Shown here: one piece after another, positions 47,162 to 54,842 of the stretch | How the letters are laid out: each line of letters begins with the position of its first letter | Position numbering within the stretch: the stretch's first letter is position 1 | Source of the DNA: GCA-003244245 sp036378735 | Lineage (GTDB): Bacteria; Actinomycetota; Actinomycetes; Mycobacteriales; Pseudonocardiaceae | Assembly: GCA_036378735.1 (NCBI GenBank) | Contig: DASUVX010000080.1 | Location: 28,581-92,580 of the forward strand | Reading direction: 5' to 3' | DNA length: 64,000 nt | The notes under the pieces: generated by a model | Told to the model about the DNA's origin: nothing | Seen by the model: only the letters and a program-made list of their open reading frames with translations | Database searches by the model: none | Position numbers and translations under genes: made by a program

Positions 47162-49105
47162 TCAGCCACGCAGGTGCACCACCAGGTTGCCGGCGTCATC
47201 CAGCACGGCGACCTCCCCATCGGCCAGTAGCGTGGTGGTGTCCGATTGTTCGATCAGCGCCGGGCCGGCGACCCTGTCGCCCGAGGTCAGCGCGGCCCGG
47301 GAGACCACCCGTGCCACACCGATGTCACCGATCTCTCGGGATCGCTCCGGTGTGGGTTTCCCCTGGTCCCAATCGCTAGGCGGCTGGGAAAGGATCGGTT
47401 CACCCCGGGCCACCACCCGCAGTGTGACGATCTTGACGGGCTCGTCGGGAAGGGCATAGCCGTAGGCCTCCCGATGCGCGCGGTGCAGCAGCTTCGCCAG
47501 ATCGGCGCCGGCCTCGACGGTGATCCGCAGTTCATGCGATTGGCCGGCGTAGCGGGCATCGGCGAGCCGGGTCACCGTGATCCCGCCCGTCACCCCCTGG
47601 CGCTCCAGCTCCTCGCGGGCCTGCGCCTCCAGCGCCTGCCACGCGCCCGTGAGATCGTCGCCCGCCTGCGCCATCACCGTTCGGGACGCCTCGTAGCGGG
47701 CCGGCGCAAGCAGCAGCCCCAGCGCGCTGAGCACCCCAGGCGCGGGCGGCACCACCACAGCGCGGCAGCCCAGTTCGCGGGCCAGCGCGGTCGCGTGCAG
47801 CGGGCCGGCGCCACCGTAGGCGACCAGTGCCAGCTCCGCCGGGTCGACGCCGCGCTCGGTGCTGACCTTGCGCAATGCTCGAGCCATCGTGGCCCGCACC
47901 ACCGCGAGAATGCCCCCTGCCCCGCCGGCGGTGTCCGGTAGCGCGTCGATGGCGTCCGTGGCTGCGTCGGTATCCAGGCGCAACCCACCCCCCAGCTCGC
48001 GAGCCGGGTCGAGATGACCCAGCACGCAGTGCGCGTCGGTCACCGTCGGGTCGGTGCCGCCCTGCCCGTAGCAGGCGGGGCCCGGGTCGGCGCCCGCCGA
48101 GCCCGGGCCGACCCGCAGTGCGCCCCCGGTGTCGACCCAGGCGATCGAGCCCCCGCCGGCGCCCACCGTGTGTATCCCCACCGCCGGGGTGCGAAATGGC
48201 AGCGCAGCGATCTGCGCAGAGGTGGATATCTCCGGCTGGCCATCCCTGATCAGGCACACATCGGTGGAAGTGCCGCCCATGTCGAAGGCGATCGCATCCT
48301 TGAAGCCGGCGGACCGGGCCACCGCACCCGCTGCGACGACTCCCGCAGCGGGTCCGGACAGCAGAGTGTGCACCGGGGCGGCGGCCGCGAACTCGATGCC
48401 GGCGGTGCCTCCGCCGGAGGTCATCACGGTGATCGTCGGATCGGGCAGCCGGGTGGTCAGGTTGGACAGGTAGCGGCGCATCACGGGTTCGACGGCGGCG
48501 TTGAGCACGCAAGTCGAGGTCCGCTCGTACTCGCGGAACTCCGGCAGCAGTGCGCTGGACCGGGTGATCGGCACATCCAGCGTGCGGGCCAATGCGTCGC
48601 ACAACCGCCGCTCGTGGCCGTCGCCGGCGTAACTGAACAGCAGGCTCACCGCCACCGACTCGGGCTCAAGGCGCTGCACCTGCTGCACCACCCGGTCGAT
48701 CTCCTCGTCAGTCAGCGCGATCACCGCCTGGCCGTCCGGGCCGGTCCGCTCGGCCACGGTCACCACCCGATCGTGCGGCACCAGCGGCTCGGGGCGGGTA
48801 ACGCTCAGGTCGTAGAGCGCCGGCCGGTCCTGCCGGGCGATCTGCAGCACGTCGGCGAACCCGTCGGTGGTCACCAGGACCGTCCGGGCGATCTTGCGCT
48901 CCAGTACCGCGTTGGTAGCCGTGGTGGTGCCGTGCGGGAGCAACCGCGGCGCTGCGTCGGGCAGGGCCTGGGCCACCCCGCGCTGTACCCCGACGGCCTG
49001 GTTGTCCGGTGTGGTCGGCACCTTCACCGCCCGCGGCCGCATCCCCTGCGCATGCACCACTACATCAGTGAACGTCCCCCCGACATCAACCCCCGCACAC
49101 CCCAT
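47162..49105 (-). CDS. hyuA: Hydantoinase A/oxoprolinase family protein
   Basis: This 647-residue ATP-dependent subunit starts MGCAGVDVGGTFTDVVVHAQ (the actin-like phosphate-binding motif). LLPHGTTTATNAVLERKIAR, LLPEFREYERTSTCVLNAAV, VMTSGGGTAGIEFAAAAPVH, LLSGPAAGVVAAGAVARSAG and DAIAFDMGGTSTDVCLI are conserved segments of HyuA/acetone-carboxylase/oxoprolinase proteins; YGGAGPLHATALARELGC is near the C-terminal third. It acts with HyuB, encoded downstream on the same strand, to open a cyclic amide with ATP hydrolysis. The natural substrate cannot be inferred. Confidence 0.92.
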   Translation of the reverse strand: MGCAGVDVGGTFTDVVVHAQGMRPRAVKVPTTPDNQAVGVQRGVAQALPDAAPRLLPHGTTTATNAVLERKIARTVLVTTDGFADVLQIARQDRPALYDLSVTRPEPLVPHDRVVTVAERTGPDGQAVIALTDEEIDRVVQQVQRLEPESVAVSLLFSYAGDGHERRLCDALARTLDVPITRSSALLPEFREYERTSTCVLNAAVEPVMRRYLSNLTTRLPDPTITVMTSGGGTAGIEFAAAAPVHTLLSGPAAGVVAAGAVARSAGFKDAIAFDMGGTSTDVCLIRDGQPEISTSAQIAALPFRTPAVGIHTVGAGGGSIAWVDTGGALRVGPGSAGADPGPACYGQGGTDPTVTDAHCVLGHLDPARELGGGLRLDTDAATDAIDALPDTAGGAGGILAVVRATMARALRKVSTERGVDPAELALVAYGGAGPLHATALARELGCRAVVVPPAPGVLSALGLLLAPARYEASRTVMAQAGDDLTGAWQALEAQAREELERQGVTGGITVTRLADARYAGQSHELRITVEAGADLAKLLHRAHREAYGYALPDEPVKIVTLRVVARGEPILSQPPSDWDQGKPTPERSREIGDIGVARVVSRAALTSGDRVAGPALIEQSDTTTLLADGEVAVLDDAGNLVVHLRG

Positions 49106-49125
49106 CCCCGCATCCTCCCCTCCAA

Positions 49126-49190
49126 CCCCGACATGGAGCCATATCGGGGTTATTCGGGGCGTCCAGGCCCCGATATGTCTCCATGTCGGG
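49126..49190. repeat. Palindromic interspersed repeat, copy C
   Basis: This has the same sequence as copies A and B with a few substitutions (GGAGCC in place of GGAGAC in the left arm, 49126-49150; right arm about 49167-49190). It lies between the divergent hyuA and beta-helix genes, close to both promoters. Confidence 0.88.
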
Positions 49191-49259
49191 AAGGAGGTGC
49201 CGCGTGTCTAGATGAGTACAGTGGGTTAGAAGGGTTACGGAGAGTTAATCTAGTGGGCG

Positions 49260-50285
49260 ATGACAACGGTCGCCCGCGCGCTGCCAGTCCGGTCTGCCGG
49301 ACTGCTCGGTGCCGCGCTGGTCGCTGCCGGCTTGATCACCGCGGGCGTCGCCTCCGCCGGGCCGCCGTGCAGCTACACGATCGACAACCTGGAACAGGCG
49401 CGCTCCGCGATCACCGCTGCCGCCCCGGGAGACACGCTGTGCTTCGCCGGCGTCAACCTCGCGAACGTCGATCTGACCATGGCCCGCTCCGGTACCGCCG
49501 ACGCGCCGATCACCATGGTCTCCGACGGGCAGACCACCATCCACCAACTCCACGTCATCGCCGACCACATCCTCCTGCAGGGCTTCACGATCGTCGGTGG
49601 CGGCGAGTTGCTGCTGGAAGGAACCGCCATCGTGGCACAGAAGAACACGGTTCGAGATACCGTGCGGGGTGGGATCATCTGCGCCTCGTGCACCGATTCC
49701 ACAATCGAATCCAATACCGTGACCCATGCCACCACGGCCGGCATCGCCATCAGCGGGCAACGGATCACCGTGCGGGAGAATCTGGTGAGCGCCACGGTGC
49801 CGGCTGATGACGGTGACGCCGACGGCGTGCGCTTTTTCGGCAACGGCCACCGCATCCTCAGCAACGTGATCCAGAACATCCGGGCCGTCGGTGCCTCCCA
49901 CCCCGACTGCTTCGAGACCTTCGACAGCGGCCACCCGGCCACCTTCGACGTCGAGATCGTCGGTAACTCCTGCCAGCACGTCGCGGAGAACTGCCTGGTC
50001 GCCACCGGTGACGAGCGCGGCAACGGGGATGCCCCGCTGGGAGCCAGGTCGATCACCTTCATCGGCAATACCTGTGCCACCGAGGGTGATCAAGGTGTGT
50101 ACCTGCGCCGCTGGGCAGAGGTCGACTTGCGCAAGAACACCTTCTCCGGCCGCAACCTCAAGCGGGGCATCCTGATTTCCGCTGGTTCCACCGGGTGCAC
50201 CGCCGCAGACAACACCATCCCCGGCAACGTCCCCGCCGTACAGATCGACGATTCCTCCCGGCCGGGGTTCAACAGCCCGTTCTGA
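49260..50285 (+). CDS. Secreted right-handed parallel beta-helix protein
   Basis: This 341-residue protein has a signal peptide (LPVRSAGLLGAALVAAGLIT, cleavage likely near ASAGPPC, residue about 34). Many short beta-helix coils follow, typical of pectate-lyase-fold/right-handed beta-helix proteins: NTVRDTVRGGIICASCTDST, IESNTVTHATTAGIAISGQR, ITVRENLVSATVP, NVIQNIRAVG and ITFIGNTCATEGDQGVYL. Cysteine pairs suggest disulfides outside the cell. No lyase catalytic residues can be assigned. It is followed after 57 bases by a MurG-like gene. The function, perhaps polysaccharide binding or cleavage, is unknown. Confidence 0.82.
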   Translation: MTTVARALPVRSAGLLGAALVAAGLITAGVASAGPPCSYTIDNLEQARSAITAAAPGDTLCFAGVNLANVDLTMARSGTADAPITMVSDGQTTIHQLHVIADHILLQGFTIVGGGELLLEGTAIVAQKNTVRDTVRGGIICASCTDSTIESNTVTHATTAGIAISGQRITVRENLVSATVPADDGDADGVRFFGNGHRILSNVIQNIRAVGASHPDCFETFDSGHPATFDVEIVGNSCQHVAENCLVATGDERGNGDAPLGARSITFIGNTCATEGDQGVYLRRWAEVDLRKNTFSGRNLKRGILISAGSTGCTAADNTIPGNVPAVQIDDSSRPGFNSPF

Positions 50286-50342
50286 CCCCCGGTACGTTGG
50301 CTCCCACCTTGCTGCGACAGTCCGGGGAGCCGCGAACTCGTC

Positions 50343-51542
50343 ATGACGTTGGATCAGAGCCTGCAGCGCCTGGCTGCCTGGAAGCGCCCGGTGCGCCTGA
50401 TCGCCACCGGGGGCGGCACCGGGGGGCACACCTACCCGGCGATCACCACCATCCGGGCCACCCGCGAACTGCTCCAGGGTGCCGGGGTGGTGCTCGACGT
50501 GCTGTATGTCGGCTCGGCGGCTGGGCTGGAAGCCCGTGTCGCCGAGCAGGAGCAGCTGCCCTTCCAGGCGGTGTCCACCGGCAAGTTGCGGCGCTCCGCC
50601 AACCCGCTGCGGATGATCTCCAGTCAGAACCTGCGCGACAGCGGACGGCTGGCCCGTGGGCTGGTGGAGGCCCGCCGGGTGGTGCGTGCTTTCCAGCCCG
50701 ACGTGGTGCTGTCCACCGGTGGCTATGTGGCGGTTCCGGTCGGGCTGGCCGCGGCGACGGTCGATGCTCCGCTGCTGGTGCACGAGCAGACCACCAGGCT
50801 GGGCTTGGCGAACCGGATCTTGCTGCGCCGGGCCACCGCGATCGCGCTGTCCTCACCCACCTCGGTGGAACTCCTGCCGGCCGCGGTACGACCCCGCGCC
50901 GTGGTCACCGGCAACCCGATCCGGGTCGAGCTGCTGGGCGGTGACGCCGATCGCGGGGTCAAGGCGCTGGGATGGACCGGTTGGGATGCCAGCCAGCCCA
51001 CCGTCTACGTCACCGGTGGTGCGCAGGGCAGCGTTCAGATCAACCGTCTCGTCGAGGCGGTGCTCGAATGGCTGCTGGAGCGGGCGAACGTGGTGCACCA
51101 ATGCGGCGCAAGCTCGCTGGCGCAGTTGCAGCGCCGCGCCGAGCAGCTGCCCGCCGAGCTGGCCGGCCGCTACCGGGTCATCGAGTTCGTCGGTGCCGAG
51201 TTACCGGATGTGCAAGCGCTCGCCGATGTGGTGGTGTCCCGCTCGGGGGCCGGCACGCTGGCCGAGCTCACCGCGTTGGGTAAGCCCTCGGTGCTCATCC
51301 CGCTGGTCCCGACCGGCGGTAACGAGCAGCAACACAACGCGCGTTACCTGCAGCAAGCCGGTGCAGCCCGCGCCCTGCTCGGCAAATCTCCCACTCCCGC
51401 GGATCTCACCGACGCCCTCGACGGTCTGATCGCCGATCCCGCGTTGCGGGCCGGCATGGCTGCCCAGGCGGCGCAGCTGGGCCGCCCGCAGGCCGCCCAC
51501 GACCTCGCCACCGTGCTGCTCAGCCTGGCAGCGCGCCGCTAA
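50343..51542 (+). CDS. MurG-like UDP-N-acetylglucosamine transferase paralogue
   Basis: This 399-residue GT-B glycosyltransferase of family GT28 starts near RPVRLIATGGGTGGHTYPAI, the MurG N-terminal lipid/donor-binding loop. DVVLSTGGYVAVPVGLAAAT, LVHEQTTRLGLANRILLRRA, VTGNPIRVELL, YVTGGAQGSVQINRLVEAVL, VSRSGAGTLAELTALGKPSV and LIPLVPTGGNEQQHNARYLQ follow. Authentic MurG normally sits in the division/cell-wall cluster between ftsW and murC; here it neighbours a secreted beta-helix protein. It is therefore probably a second copy used for another glycolipid, or the only MurG relocated; the sequence alone does not tell. Confidence 0.88.
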   Translation: MTLDQSLQRLAAWKRPVRLIATGGGTGGHTYPAITTIRATRELLQGAGVVLDVLYVGSAAGLEARVAEQEQLPFQAVSTGKLRRSANPLRMISSQNLRDSGRLARGLVEARRVVRAFQPDVVLSTGGYVAVPVGLAAATVDAPLLVHEQTTRLGLANRILLRRATAIALSSPTSVELLPAAVRPRAVVTGNPIRVELLGGDADRGVKALGWTGWDASQPTVYVTGGAQGSVQINRLVEAVLEWLLERANVVHQCGASSLAQLQRRAEQLPAELAGRYRVIEFVGAELPDVQALADVVVSRSGAGTLAELTALGKPSVLIPLVPTGGNEQQHNARYLQQAGAARALLGKSPTPADLTDALDGLIADPALRAGMAAQAAQLGRPQAAHDLATVLLSLAARR

Positions 51543-51577
51543 CCGGTCTTACGCAAGCACCTTTGTCACCCGCCGAG

Positions 51578-51621
51578 GCCCGGCACCCCGGTCGCTAGTG
51601 CGGGCGACGGAGGTGCCGGGC
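51578..51621. terminator. Hairpin terminator between MurG-like gene and DUF397 gene
   Basis: Arms GCCCGGCACC (51578-51587) and GGTGCCGGGC (51612-51621) enclose a 24-base loop between convergent genes. Confidence 0.65.
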
Positions 51622-51629
51622 AAGGCTGA

Positions 51630-51857
51630 TCAGCGAAACTCGCCGGCGCGCAGGCCCGCGGTGAATGCAGCCCACGCGGTTGGAGTGAACGTCAGGACTG
51701 GGCCGGCGACATCCTTGCTGTCCCGGACGGCGCGGTGCCCGCTGGTCAGATCGGCGACCTCCACGCAGTTGCCGGCGGCGGTGCTGCGGGAAGACTTCCG
51801 GTAGGCCGCGCCGGCGAGAGCCGCCCGCGGCGCGACGCCCTTGTCGGTCATGGTCAC
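51630..51857 (-). CDS. DUF397 domain protein
   Basis: This 75-residue protein has the DUF397 hallmark: AAYRKSSRSTAAGNCVEVAD, LTSGHRAVRDSKD and TFTPTAWAAFTAGLRAGEF. DUF397 proteins are encoded next to XRE regulators with a DUF5753 domain in actinomycetes and act as partners or antagonists (BldB-like in Streptomyces development). Here a GTG start at 51857 overlaps the stop of the XRE gene (GTGA); an ATG at 51851 with a GGAG site is equally plausible. It is probably regulated by its XRE partner. Confidence 0.9.
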   Translation of the reverse strand: MTMTDKGVAPRAALAGAAYRKSSRSTAAGNCVEVADLTSGHRAVRDSKDVAGPVLTFTPTAWAAFTAGLRAGEFR

Positions 51858-52705
51858 AACTCCTTAATCACGGTGTCGATCATGTCGAGGGACTCCCTCG
51901 GTGGGAGTGCCTGGGCCTGTACGGAAGCGAAGGCGTGCACATACTGGCGGACGATGCCGTCGCGCTCGTAGACGGTGAAGCTGGTCTCCCCGTCGACGTA
52001 GACGGCCTCGGCATCGTACTCGTCGGGCCACTGGATGATGACGAAGGAAGCCCCGAGCGCGGCGTGTGCGTCCGCGGTGAAGGGCACCACCTGCACGGTG
52101 ACGTCGCATTCCTGGGTGGCCCGGGTGATGTGGCGTAGCTGGTCGCGTAGCAGCTCCGGGCCGCCGACCTGCTGGCGGATCGCCGCCTCCGACAAGATGG
52201 CGGTGAAGCGCATCCCGTCGGTGAGCCGCCGCTGGCGGCGCATCCGCAGCTCGAGGTAGCGGTCGATGTCGGCGACCCGGATGTGCATGGAGCCCGCGGT
52301 CATGATCCGCTCCGCGTAGTCGCGGGTCTGCAGCAGGCCGGGGATCACGTGCCCCTCGTAGCTGCGAATCCAGGACGCTTCGACTTCGAGCTCGATGAGC
52401 ATCTCCACCGGCTCGCTGAGGATGTCGCCGTAGTCCTGCCACCAGCCGGGCTCGGAGCAGCCCCGGCGCAGTTCGTCGAGCATGCCGGCATCGCTGTCGG
52501 GGATAGCGAGCACGTCGACCAGGCGGGCCAGCGTGGCTGCGGTGATCTTCGTCCGTCCGGTCTCGATCCGGGACAGCTGCGGCTGGCCCACGCCGAGCTC
52601 GGCGGCCAGCGCGGTGCCGGACAGGCCGCGCTCAATGCGGTAGCGGCTCAGCCGCCCACCGAGTCGCCGGCTCCGCACCGTGGGGCGCATGACCGCCTCC
52701 CTCAA
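51854..52705 (-). CDS. XRE-family regulator with DUF5753 domain
   Basis: This 283-residue protein has an N-terminal helix-turn-helix at about residues 18-72 (ALAAELGVGQPQLSRIETGR). The DUF5753 domain follows (about 100-275): IRSYEGHVIPGLLQTRDYAE, RLTDGMRFTAILSEAAIRQQ, VQVVPFTADAHAALGASFVI and VYVDGETSFTVYERDGIV. It forms the typical pair with the DUF397 gene, overlapping by four bases. Pairs of this type are widespread in actinomycetes and linked to development or stress; the target is unknown. The ATG at 52705 or 52690 may be the start. The upstream about 220 bases include an AT-richer stretch that probably holds the promoter. Confidence 0.9.
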   Translation of the reverse strand: MREAVMRPTVRSRRLGGRLSRYRIERGLSGTALAAELGVGQPQLSRIETGRTKITAATLARLVDVLAIPDSDAGMLDELRRGCSEPGWWQDYGDILSEPVEMLIELEVEASWIRSYEGHVIPGLLQTRDYAERIMTAGSMHIRVADIDRYLELRMRRQRRLTDGMRFTAILSEAAIRQQVGGPELLRDQLRHITRATQECDVTVQVVPFTADAHAALGASFVIIQWPDEYDAEAVYVDGETSFTVYERDGIVRQYVHAFASVQAQALPPRESLDMIDTVIKEL

Positions 52706-52925
52706 GCCGCTGGGGACGGGCGGTGGCGGCGGGCGCGGTCTCGCAGCGTGTTCGGGTCACCCAATAAGCCGACTTCATGTCAAGCATAATGCATGGCAGT
52801 ATTCGTAGCGAAGAGTATTGATCTCCGCCGATAACTGTAACCCCCAGTCGGTGCATCTCGGCCGCCGCGCCAGGGTGCTCCAGCTGCACTAAAGACTGAC
52901 GGCGGCCTCTGGCCGTGTTCACCCA

Positions 52926-53591
52926 CTATCCGGCCAGGCCGCCGTCGCCACCACGGCGGGCAGCGCACCAGTAATCGAGACCCAGTGCCACGCCCAGCAC
53001 TGTCGCGACGGCCACGCAGTAACCGCCGACGGTGTCGGTGAGGTAATGCACGTGCTGGGCAACCAGGGACATGGCCACGCCGACCGCCACCGCAACCGCG
53101 GCAACTGCGGCAAGCACGCGTAGCGCGATACTTCGCGGCCATTGGGCGCTACCGATGAGAACAGCGGCGGCGATGGCCACTGCGGCTACCGCGGTGGTGT
53201 GGCCGCTCGGAAAACTCAGCTCGCCGAACCGCAACCGTCCGATGAGCGGCTTGAGGATCAGCTCGGTGACGGTGACTGCGGTAAGCGTCCCGATGATGGC
53301 GAGCAGCACGCCCGACCATCGCCGTGCGGCGGCAGCGGCGCCTGCCACGGCGGCGACGAGAATCGCCGCCGGTGCCGGATTCCCCAGTGTGACCAGGACG
53401 CTGGTGATGGGCTGACCCCCGCGGAGCCGATTCCTGATCACCGCATCCAGGATGCGGTCCACCCGTCCCGGCATGTCCTGATCGGCATAGCGCATCCCGA
53501 GTATGGCGATCACGATGATCGCCAGCACGATTACGGCTACCGCAGGTCCGCGCATGCGTCGCCCCACCAGGGGCCGGTAACCACTCGACAT
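52926..53591 (-). CDS. PAP2-superfamily membrane phosphatase
   Basis: This 221-residue membrane protein has about six helices and the PAP2 motifs ILKPLIGRLRFG (KxxxxxxR-type, slightly relaxed), LSFPSGHTTAVAAVAI (SGH) and SLVAQHVHYLTDTVGG (RxxxxxHxxxD-type with Arg replaced by Ser/Leu). The acid-phosphatase core is thus largely kept, but the usual Arg in motif 3 is not visible. It may act on a lipid pyrophosphate such as undecaprenyl pyrophosphate. The ATG at 53591 (MSSGYRPLVGRRMRGP) avoids the upstream in-frame extension, which is encoded by palindromic repeat copy D. Confidence 0.8.
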   Translation of the reverse strand: MSSGYRPLVGRRMRGPAVAVIVLAIIVIAILGMRYADQDMPGRVDRILDAVIRNRLRGGQPITSVLVTLGNPAPAAILVAAVAGAAAAARRWSGVLLAIIGTLTAVTVTELILKPLIGRLRFGELSFPSGHTTAVAAVAIAAAVLIGSAQWPRSIALRVLAAVAAVAVAVGVAMSLVAQHVHYLTDTVGGYCVAVATVLGVALGLDYWCAARRGGDGGLAG

Positions 53592-53610
53592 AGACCGCAC
53601 CGTAGCCGAA

Positions 53611-53670
53611 CGATATGGAGACATATCGGGGTGAACGGGCTGGCGTTCACCCCGATATGTCTCCATATCG
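53611..53670. repeat. Palindromic interspersed repeat, copy D
   Basis: Perfect 26-base arms (53611-53636 and 53645-53670) with an 8-base loop. The core CGATATGGAGACATATCGGG is a variant of copies A-C, with GATATGG in place of GACATGG. It lies just upstream of the PAP2 start and 38 bases from the Hsp20 stop. Confidence 0.9.
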
Positions 53671-53707
53671 GGATGGGTGGGGTCGGGCGGGATGGCAGCG
53701 GTGTCGG

Positions 53708-54235
53708 TCAGCTGGTTCCTGGTTGTTGTGCCGGCGCGCTGGACTGCTCGGCGCTGGACTGATCAGCTCGGCCGGCTTGCACGGGGATGCGCTGACGGGT
53801 GCTGGTGGAGACCTTGGGCAGCCGCAACCGGAGGACGCCGTTTTCGAGGTTGGCTGCGCAGGACTCGCTGTTCACGTCGCCGGGTAGCGTGAGCCGGTAG
53901 TCGAAGCGACCGGTCCGGCGAGCCTGCTGCTGTTCGCCTTCGCCTTGTTCGGTCGTGCCGTACTCGCCGCCGATCCGCAAGTCCTTGCCTTGCAGATCGA
54001 TCGTGACGTCGTCGGGACGCACGCCGGGCAGATCTGCTTCGACCAGGTACGCGTCCTCCGTCTCCTGGATGTCTACCGGTGGCGACCAGGAGTGCACGCT
54101 AATCCTGGCCACATCGGGAAACGCGTTGGTCAGCATCCGGCTCATCTGTTCGAACAGGTCATCGAACGGGATAAGACCGGCGAAGGGGTCCCAACGGCGA
54201 GGGCTGTAACGTCCCCGCCGCATCGGCAGTGTCAT
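53708..54235 (-). CDS. Hsp20/alpha-crystallin small heat-shock protein
   Basis: This 175-residue ATP-independent holdase chaperone has an alpha-crystallin domain spanning about residues 48-142: WSPPVDIQETEDAYLVEADL, PGVRPDDVTIDLQGKDLRIG, FDYRLTLPGDVNSESCAANL and ENGVLRLRLPKV. The A-x-x-x-n-GVL motif (AANLENGVLRL) is intact. The C-terminal tail is Gln/Ala/Ser-rich and holds no clear IxI motif. The gene is followed upstream by a DUF2267 gene 26 bases away on the same strand, a common stress pairing. Regulation by heat or hypoxia is inferred. Confidence 0.93.
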   Translation of the reverse strand: MTLPMRRGRYSPRRWDPFAGLIPFDDLFEQMSRMLTNAFPDVARISVHSWSPPVDIQETEDAYLVEADLPGVRPDDVTIDLQGKDLRIGGEYGTTEQGEGEQQQARRTGRFDYRLTLPGDVNSESCAANLENGVLRLRLPKVSTSTRQRIPVQAGRADQSSAEQSSAPAQQPGTS

Positions 54236-54261
54236 CTCGTATCTCCTTCTGCGAACTCCAC

Positions 54262-54657
54262 TCAGTGGTGTTGGACGGGTTCGGTGCCGAGCAGGTCGGC
54301 GTACTCATCAGGCAGCTGGGCGGCCACGTGGTCGTATTCATGGCCGGTCAGCCCGACTTTGAGTGCGGCGAGAACGGCGCGGGCGTGCCGGCGAGCCTGC
54401 TGCGGCGGGCAGCGATCTCCTTCGGCTTCCGCGACCCGACGGTAGAACTCGGCGAGATCGAAGCGCTCACCTGGACCCTCCGCGGGCATCGTGTCGGCGA
54501 ACGCCGCGGGAAGCTGGCTTGCCAGGTTCGCGGTCTGCCCACCGGACAGCCGGCGCCCCAGCGTGCTCAACGTCGCCCGGACCGCCCGCTCCGCCGACCC
54601 CTGGTCGCCGATCTCAGCGCTGTGGTCAACGGCAGAAACAAGCTCGTGTTGTTGCAT
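54262..54657 (-). CDS. DUF2267 domain protein
   Basis: This 131-residue protein resembles DUF2267. SAERAVRATLSTLGRRLSGG and TANLASQLPAAFADTM form the first helical half; FYRRVAEAEGDRCPPQ and HARAVLAALKVGLTGHEYDH then VAAQLPDEYADLLG form the second. Each half carries the hallmark L-x-x-G-x-x-x-x-x-x-x-QLP. The ATG at 54657 (MQQHELVSAVDHSAEI) is preferred to an upstream ATG at 54732 in non-conserved sequence. It is transcribed before Hsp20 with a 26-base gap. DUF2267 proteins are often hypoxia- or stress-linked in mycobacteria. Confidence 0.85.
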   Translation of the reverse strand: MQQHELVSAVDHSAEIGDQGSAERAVRATLSTLGRRLSGGQTANLASQLPAAFADTMPAEGPGERFDLAEFYRRVAEAEGDRCPPQQARRHARAVLAALKVGLTGHEYDHVAAQLPDEYADLLGTEPVQHH

Positions 54658-54842
54658 AACAGAGGGGTACCCGGCGTGGACGCGCCAAACGCCCTCCGCT
54701 TGACAATTGAGCCGGTATGTGGTGGGCGCCACGGTGCATCTGAGTTGCCGCGGTTACCCGCCAGTAATATGGTGTTGTTACCGGCGGGTAGCTGGCGGGA
54801 CTACCGGGTCACATTTCGGGACCACTGTTTCGGAGCGAGGAC

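Noticed and set aside
52632..52922. Possible 96-residue gene upstream of the XRE regulator
   Set aside because: Overlaps the conserved start of the XRE gene and shows no recognisable family or clear ribosome-binding site.
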